Assembly: GCA_022865865.1 (NCBI GenBank)
Contig: JALHTN010000080.1
Coordinates: forward strand, 1 to 13,753
From: Anaerolineales bacterium
GTDB lineage: Bacteria; Chloroflexota; Anaerolineae; Anaerolineales; UBA4823
Length of the DNA: 13,753 bases
Direction of reading: 5' to 3'
Shown here: piece by piece, positions 9,248-13,753 of the stretch
Layout of the letters: each line of letters opens with the position of its first letter
Numbering within the stretch: the first letter of the stretch is position 1
The notes under the pieces: generated by a model
Told to the model about the DNA's origin: nothing
The model's input: only the letters and a program-made list of their open reading frames with translations
Database searches by the model: none
Made by a program: the position numbers and the translations under genes

Positions 9248-9917
9248 ATACTCCTTGGTAGGATGTGGGTAATAACTCAGCGATCTTATACATAATTAAA
9301 TCGGTATTCTTCTGCAATTCTATTCGTCGCTGCTCACCTTTACCCACAATATCCGGTAAAGATGTGATTTCCCCAATTTTCATTTCCAGGACAGGCCTTT
9401 TGAACTTTATGGCTTTGCTCAGGAAATCATCAGTTGATCCAATAATTCCCACTGGTAAGACGGGCGCTTTGGCCTTATTCGCCAGATATGCCACCCCAGG
9501 AAAAGCAGGGCGCATTCCTGGAGTATGTGAGCGCCCGCCTTCTGGAGCGATTAACAATGGGTGACCTGATCGAACCACGGCTATCATGTCTTCTATCAGC
9601 TTTCTGTCGAATTCTCCTCGGTGAACTTGTATCCCGCCATAGTATTTCGCCAACAATGATTGACCTTTTCGCTCCCAAATCTCTTTCGCACCTACAGCCT
9701 CCGGTGCTACAGGCCAAAATGCGATCACAAATGGTGGTTCAATAATCGAGATATGATTTATGACGATAATGTAAGTTCCATTTTCTGGGATATTTTCCAG
9801 ACCAGTTATGTGAACTTCACTGATCAAATAAAAAATGATCCGGAAGATGGGTCGGAAAACCCATCGGAAGACCTTCACCCGGATTGGTATTTGGTATCCA
9901 TTTTGATTATTGGACAC
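9207..9917 (-). CDS. PlsC-family acyltransferase, first of three tandem copies, motif I variant
   Basis: A 236-aa LPLAT/AGPAT-family protein located directly after cmk. Motif II GGIQVHRGEFDRK (94-106), motif III APEGGRS (E126) and motif IV APVLPV (151-156) are present. Motif I reads NHISIIE, so the usual NHX4D aspartate is replaced by glutamate (H55, E60). Glutamate could still act in the charge relay, but the change may mark a different acceptor or activity. The start is GTG at 9917-9915 inside the cmk 3' end (11-nt overlap), with GAGGG about nine bases upstream. The first annotated-style ATG would remove the N-terminal part of the protein. The cmk-plsC gene order is seen in several bacterial phyla, so this copy may be the ancestral partner of cmk. 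Whether it is the main 1-acylglycerol-3-phosphate acyltransferase is unknown. Confidence 0.88.
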   Translation of the reverse strand: MSNNQNGYQIPIRVKVFRWVFRPIFRIIFYLISEVHITGLENIPENGTYIIVINHISIIEPPFVIAFWPVAPEAVGAKEIWERKGQSLLAKYYGGIQVHRGEFDRKLIEDMIAVVRSGHPLLIAPEGGRSHTPGMRPAFPGVAYLANKAKAPVLPVGIIGSTDDFLSKAIKFKRPVLEMKIGEITSLPDIVGKGEQRRIELQKNTDLIMYKIAELLPTSYQGVYATREHGYSETTQ

Positions 9918-10590
9918 TCAGATTTTCCCTCAGATCCAAAATCTTCATAAAAACTTCTTCGATGCTGTAACCATCAGTATCAATCACGACCGCATCAACA
10001 GCTGGTTTGAGTGGAGCGACTTCTCGTGTCGAGTCGATCTGATCCCGCTCGCGCAGTGCAAGCAAAATCGGTTCATACTCGACTGATTCTCCACGTGATC
10101 TCCTTTCTTGATACCTTCTATTTGCTCTTTCTTCCAATGAAGCATCTAAATATATTTTCAAATCAGCGTCCGGGAGAACGATGGTCCCAATATCCCGTCC
10201 CATCATAACGACATTACCCTGCAATCCAATCTGGCGTTGTTTCTCACTTAATGTTCTTCGTACAGCTGGATATGCTGAAACAATTGACACGAAGGCGTCC
10301 ACCTCTGGATTACGGATATCCCAAGTGACATCCTCGCCTCCCACCAATACATCGCAGTCACGCCCATCATCTTCGCTTGGGGTTTGCAGCGTGATATCTA
10401 TCACCTCCGCTAAACGGGAAACCTCGATTTCATCTTCCACATCAATTCCCTGTTTGAGGGCTGCAAGGGTAACTGCCCGGTACATTACTCCGGTATCGAC
10501 GAAGAGGTAGTTGAGATGATCCGCTAATATTTTCCCTATCGTCGATTTTCCAGAACCTGCTGGGCCATCTATTGCTATGATCTCAGACAT
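9907..10590 (-). CDS. cmk: Cytidylate kinase (CMP/dCMP kinase)
   Basis: This cytoplasmic enzyme phosphorylates CMP and dCMP with ATP to give CDP and dCDP, recycling CMP released by phospholipid synthesis and RNA turnover. At 227 aa it has the usual length. The Walker A loop is GPAGSGKST (residues 9-17). The CMP-site motif DTGVMYR is at 32-38, and the GRDIGT motif at 131-136 is followed by the adenine-side LKIYLDAS strand and the Arg-rich lid ANRRYQERR. The typical NMP-binding insert of bacterial Cmk lies between. The ATG at 10590-10588 is chosen because GGAAG lies five bases upstream; a GTG two codons earlier would sit almost on top of that site. It follows the Agl23-like gene by 20 nt and overlaps the first acyltransferase. 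CDP, via CTP, feeds CDP-diacylglycerol, which makes sense beside acyltransferases. Confidence 0.96.
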   Translation of the reverse strand: MSEIIAIDGPAGSGKSTIGKILADHLNYLFVDTGVMYRAVTLAALKQGIDVEDEIEVSRLAEVIDITLQTPSEDDGRDCDVLVGGEDVTWDIRNPEVDAFVSIVSAYPAVRRTLSEKQRQIGLQGNVVMMGRDIGTIVLPDADLKIYLDASLEERANRRYQERRSRGESVEYEPILLALRERDQIDSTREVAPLKPAVDAVVIDTDGYSIEEVFMKILDLRENLSVQ

Positions 10591-10610
10591 GCTCACTTCC
10601 GAATCCCCAT

Positions 10611-12377
10611 TTACTTTACCGGTAAATCTCCATGTGGAAATTCTTCTTCAATCTCAGTTGGAGAATCATCTACCTCACCCAGAATTCCTCCTGGGAAAAG
10701 GTCTCCTCGAGCCCACAATACCAAGTTGCTGGTGATTTGGGGTGCATCTCTGAATACCAGCCATCTTGGCCAATTCTCTGGCAAGGGACCATCCCAACCT
10801 GGAGATATCCACCAGGCAAAATCCTGCCCCCGATATCCAATGGATAAATTGGGTGAGGGTTGATCTTCTTTATTGATAATCACTGATGGTAATTCTCCAA
10901 TCGGAACTGCTGGTAAAAACCTGGCTTCAGACCAGCTTCGCATCTCCCACATTAATGAAGGAGAGGAAGTAGTCAAAACCACATCCAGCGTATCTCGCAT
11001 CCCTGTTCTCCACTCAGACAGATCACCGAGTGTAACTTGTAAATCGTTTGTATTCCCAGATACAGGTGACAATCCGATCAATTCTTTTTCTCCATTGGGA
11101 CGAAGTTGGGATACTCCCCACATCAAAGATATCCCGTAAAAACCAAAACCTAGCAGAAGCCCCCAAACAAGACCTTTCTTAGCCGTTTTTACTGACCAAC
11201 CCAAACCGATGAGCAATGTAGTGACTCCTCCAAGGACAACAGTACCTGCGATTATCGCCCAGCGTAACTGATTTGTTTCCAGAACTCCCCCGCTCATGCT
11301 GAGTCCAGCTAAATTCAACCACCCAAGTGCCATCAATAAAAAGATTAGTAAGGCTTGACCAATAGACGGAAGAAGTTCAGCATCTCCAAGACGAAAATAC
11401 TTAGCAATTTCAATAGATGCCAAAGCCCATAATGGAACCAGGAACCATACCCAGCTAAAAACATCTCGTCCCGGATAGATGATAGCGAGGATGAAGGAAA
11501 TCCCAGCCCACAGGCTCAACCACTGAGCAAAGTTATCTTTATATCGCCAGGCTTGGAAGATAGATAGGAAGCCAAATATCAACGCAATCGGGTTGTAAAT
11601 AATCAAAGAAACCAAAAGTTGCGAGATACTGGTATCGGATTTCGTTACCCAGCCTTGAATATAGCCCGGGATAATACTGGTTAGTGCTCCAAGTCCACTT
11701 GGGAATCGAAAAAATAAAGTCCCGGCAATAAAAATGACAGCCACAGCTGAAAACAATCCTAAATAAATGGCTCTTGGAGTATTCTCAATGGGCTCATCAG
11801 CGGAAATAGATCCTAATATTTCCATCCTCGATAAGAATACTCCCAGCAACCAAGCCAGACCCAATCCGAGTAAGCCCTGTAAAGCAGACGGACCACTTAA
11901 CAGCGTCAAACCTGCGAATATCCCAGCCAGGATTGGCTTACGGTATACAACCATACCAATCGCCATCATGGCGAACCCCACTGCCATAATTTCAGGTCCT
12001 GCGATGCGGGAAAATGCAACCAGAGAAGGACTGAGCGCTAATCCCAATGCAAGAATTAGAGCAGCTTTACGCCCGATCAACGAGCGTATAAAATATGGGA
12101 AAATCACCAGGCAGCAGCCAGCTAAGATAGGCCAAATTCTCGCATAGGCATTATTATCCGTGAATAGAAAAAAAGTCAGCCCTGAAAGGAGGGGATAAGC
12201 TGGTCCAGGTGAGAAATCAGGGTTTTCCCCTCTTGAGGCTTGAAGAGCTTGCAGTGCCCTGCCAGCTTCATAATCAGACATAGGTACATCATCTATACGC
12301 AAAACACGAATCCCGATTGCTAATATTAGTATCAGGAGATACAGAGTTTGCTCAATTGTGATGCGTTTCAAGTTCAT
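10611..12377 (-). CDS. Agl23/TIGR03663-like GT-C membrane protein (putative glycosyltransferase)
   Basis: A 588-aa polytopic membrane protein with roughly ten to twelve hydrophobic segments up to about residue 430 and a soluble C-terminal domain rich in Trp and Pro. The N-terminus resembles PMT/ArnT-type (GT39, GT-C fold) enzymes. One helix is followed by an acidic motif SDYEAG (D35, E37) in the first external loop, then SPGPAYP (57-62) and ARIWP (R80). In the TIGR03663 group the corresponding invariant features are a DE dipeptide, HGP and two arginines; here they are relaxed to D-x-E and S-P-G-P. Archaeal Agl23 is described as associated with flippase activity or glycosylation, but the exact reaction is unknown. 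The ATG at 12377-12375 has AGGAAG four bases upstream. Its neighbour on the right is a YYY/DUF2298 protein, the partner with which this family usually occurs; this is the main support for the call. Confidence 0.75.
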   Translation of the reverse strand: MNLKRITIEQTLYLLILILAIGIRVLRIDDVPMSDYEAGRALQALQASRGENPDFSPGPAYPLLSGLTFFLFTDNNAYARIWPILAGCCLVIFPYFIRSLIGRKAALILALGLALSPSLVAFSRIAGPEIMAVGFAMMAIGMVVYRKPILAGIFAGLTLLSGPSALQGLLGLGLAWLLGVFLSRMEILGSISADEPIENTPRAIYLGLFSAVAVIFIAGTLFFRFPSGLGALTSIIPGYIQGWVTKSDTSISQLLVSLIIYNPIALIFGFLSIFQAWRYKDNFAQWLSLWAGISFILAIIYPGRDVFSWVWFLVPLWALASIEIAKYFRLGDAELLPSIGQALLIFLLMALGWLNLAGLSMSGGVLETNQLRWAIIAGTVVLGGVTTLLIGLGWSVKTAKKGLVWGLLLGFGFYGISLMWGVSQLRPNGEKELIGLSPVSGNTNDLQVTLGDLSEWRTGMRDTLDVVLTTSSPSLMWEMRSWSEARFLPAVPIGELPSVIINKEDQPSPNLSIGYRGQDFAWWISPGWDGPLPENWPRWLVFRDAPQITSNLVLWARGDLFPGGILGEVDDSPTEIEEEFPHGDLPVK

Positions 12378-12393
12378 AAATCTTCCTAAATTT

Positions 12394-12414
12394 ATTATAA
12401 CTTGATCAGATCAA
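12394..12414 (-). promoter_or_regulatory. Possible internal promoter with overlapping palindrome
   Basis: In the 103-nt gap before the Agl23-like gene, the minus strand has a perfect -10 hexamer TATAAT (12399-12394). Three bases upstream of it is the perfect inverted repeat TTGATC-T-GATCAA (12414-12402). No good -35 box lies at the right distance, and transcription would begin only about 10 nt before the ATG, so the promoter call is weak. The palindrome would be well placed as an operator or activator site. It resembles an FNR/CRP-type half-site pair but has a centre of 3 instead of 4 bases. Confidence 0.3.
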
Positions 12415-12480
12415 CAAAATTATTTAACAAATCACATCCAGGTATGTTTAATTCCACTTATTAATTTCATTATTAGTTTG

Positions 12481-13753
12481 TTATTCAAAATCAGCAAGCT
12501 CCAATTCTCGAGGAATTTCATAAACTGAAACCTGACCAGCTTGAAAAACCGGCTCTCCGAGGAATCGCTCGAATTTTGATTCATTAACTCGGTAAGTTCG
12601 TCGTTCGAGATTCCCGATAAAGATATAGCGCACATTGTACATATCTAATAGCAGTTTTGTTTGTTCCCAATTATTGGTGGTGTAAATCGCTTCAATATCC
12701 TCTTCTCGAGTCCCTATCTCTTTCCGACCACCACGCCATTGGCTTTCGTGACCAGCCCATCCTAGAACATTAGGCTGTCCGCTGTTAGTTGCCACCCTTG
12801 CAAATTCAGAATATTGTGGGCCTACTGCCTCAACCACCACCCCATCTGGCGCACTCTCCATCCAACGAATACCTGCCATCTCCTCAGGTGCGCTGCGGTC
12901 CAAATATGCAGTTCCGTCAAGTGTATACCCATTTGGTGGATTGAAACCACTCGTTTTATTCCAAAGGCTGAGGAATGGATAAGATAATGCGGCAATCAAT
13001 AGAATCGCAAACCCAATCTGAATTACAATCCGCCAGACACCCCGCAATCCCTTCAATAATACTGCCGTACCAAAAGCTGCTGAAAGCCCCCAAAAGATCC
13101 AGGTCTGGTAATAAAATTTGAATATTGTGTTCATGCGAGAACCAAATTGATCTCGCAGATAGAAGAATTCCACAAACAAGACCAACAACCCACCCATTAA
13201 TATCAATATCAGGGCAAAGTCATGTGCAGATGGTTTATTTACGGTGATTTGATCGGGTTCGTTCGATATTTCCTGATCTACTGTGCCGCTAGATTTCCCC
13301 GTGGGATGCACCCTGGGTCTTATCACTCCAATTAAGTAACCAAAAGTTAAGGTTAACAACAACAGCAGTGTCACCCAACCCAAACCGGTAATTCGCCTCG
13401 ACAATGACACTGCAATTAATATCGAACTCGAGTCTCCCCCAATTGATGAGACAAAAATATTTCCCAGCAATGGTATGCGGGCAATTCCTACTCCGAACCC
13501 AAATGATGATAGCCAGAGGATCAGAATCAATCCTGATGCAAGTAGAAACCCCCGACTCAAATTAAATCGCTCGTGAAAGCGAAACCTGACAAAAAGGAGA
13601 TAGGCAAAAATCGGCAGCAATAATGATCCGAACATGACCCACAGGTGAACTCCCCGGGATGAGTATACTAAGTTTGGCAATATTCCACCGGCCTGAGAGG
13701 AAAAACCGACATAAAACGGAAAATAAAGCAGAACTCCCGATACTGTAAGTGGA
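12481..13753 (-). CDS. DUF2298 / Chlor_Arch_YYY integral membrane protein (partial, N-terminus beyond window)
   Basis: The frame is open from the right edge (first full codon 13752-13750) to the stop at 12483-12481, giving 423 visible amino acids. It does not begin at the TTG near 13680, because the sequence upstream continues in frame with family-like residues (LLYFPFYVGFSSQAGGILPN). About six or more membrane segments are visible, including the family's diagnostic region MNTIFKFYYQTW (around 13134-13099, with the Tyr-Tyr pair and Gln/Trp). A soluble C-terminal domain follows, with PEEMAGIRWM, NVLGWAGHESQWRG, and VRYIFIGNLERRTY near the end. YYY proteins are usually 700-900 residues, so roughly half is missing. 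Their function is unproven; co-occurrence with TIGR03663/Agl23 proteins suggests a role in lipid-linked sugar transfer or flipping at the membrane. The Agl23-like gene follows after 103 nt. Confidence 0.85.
   Translation of the reverse strand, partial: PLTVSGVLLYFPFYVGFSSQAGGILPNLVYSSRGVHLWVMFGSLLLPIFAYLLFVRFRFHERFNLSRGFLLASGLILILWLSSFGFGVGIARIPLLGNIFVSSIGGDSSSILIAVSLSRRITGLGWVTLLLLLTLTFGYLIGVIRPRVHPTGKSSGTVDQEISNEPDQITVNKPSAHDFALILILMGGLLVLFVEFFYLRDQFGSRMNTIFKFYYQTWIFWGLSAAFGTAVLLKGLRGVWRIVIQIGFAILLIAALSYPFLSLWNKTSGFNPPNGYTLDGTAYLDRSAPEEMAGIRWMESAPDGVVVEAVGPQYSEFARVATNSGQPNVLGWAGHESQWRGGRKEIGTREEDIEAIYTTNNWEQTKLLLDMYNVRYIFIGNLERRTYRVNESKFERFLGEPVFQAGQVSVYEIPRELELADFE

Noticed and set aside
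7106..10510. Several 60-110-codon ORFs on both strands overlapping the kinase, acyltransferase and cmk genes
   Set aside because: Each overlaps a gene with clear conserved motifs in another frame; none has its own motif or convincing ribosome binding site.
12402..12414. FNR binding site
   Set aside because: The half-sites TTGAT/ATCAA match, but the spacing is 3 rather than 4 bases, so a true FNR site is unlikely.
12432..12635. 67-codon minus-strand ORF overlapping the end of the YYY gene
   Set aside because: It is an out-of-frame shadow of the C-terminal YYY coding sequence.
12481..13680. A complete 399-aa gene starting at TTG 13680
   Set aside because: The frame continues to the right edge with family-typical sequence, so the gene is partial and the TTG is an internal leucine codon.
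1..13753. CRISPR arrays, tRNA or rRNA genes, insertion sequences, attachment sites
   Set aside because: I saw no repeated spacers, RNA gene motifs, transposase motifs or flanking direct repeats in the window.

Overview
The window is a run of genes all read from the minus strand of a bacterial chromosome with moderate GC content. It most likely comes from a member of the Chloroflexota (Anaerolineae-like). The best clue is the pair at the right end: a DUF2298 / 'Chlor_Arch_YYY' membrane protein followed by an Agl23/TIGR03663-like GT-C membrane protein. As I recall, this pairing is known mainly from Chloroflexota and Archaea. The large multi-domain sensor kinase and a beta-prime RNA polymerase subunit with a long clamp insertion but no proteobacterial-type trigger-loop insertion agree with this. 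No plus-strand gene is supported.

Layout in transcription order (right to left). (1) 13753-12481: C-terminal part of a YYY-family integral membrane protein, cut by the window edge. (2) 12377-10611: an Agl23/TIGR03663-like polytopic protein, probable glycosyltransferase of GT-C type. (3) 10590-9907: cytidylate kinase, cmk. (4-6) 9917-9207, 9247-8531 and 8514-7768: three consecutive, divergent PlsC/LPLAT-family acyltransferases. (7) 7737-4486: a 1083-residue membrane sensor histidine kinase with an N-terminal polytopic domain, an extracytoplasmic Cache-like domain, HAMP, GAF, PAS, HisKA and HATPase. Genes 2 to 7 are separated by 30 nt or less or overlap, so they look like one operon. The 103-nt gap between 1 and 2 holds a possible internal promoter.

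(8) 4485-3718 is a 768-bp stretch without an intact gene. It contains a possible decayed reading frame (4390-4037), a good sigma-A-type promoter (3978-3949) and a leader of about 225 nt with two small hairpins and a 14-codon candidate leader ORF. (9) 3717-1: rpoC with a GTG start and strong ribosome binding site, running off the left edge. rpoB is not immediately upstream of rpoC, which is unlike most bacteria.

Functional picture (inference): genes 1 to 6 all act at or near the membrane. Cmk makes CDP, the precursor of CTP and so of CDP-diacylglycerol. The PlsC proteins acylate (lyso)phospholipid or related acceptors. The YYY/Agl23-like pair probably handles lipid-linked sugars or surface glycosylation. 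The histidine kinase may sense an envelope state, but no response regulator is encoded in the window. The most interesting material is the YYY/Agl23-like pair joined to a triple acyltransferase operon that ends in an orphan kinase, and the stand-alone rpoC with its leader.
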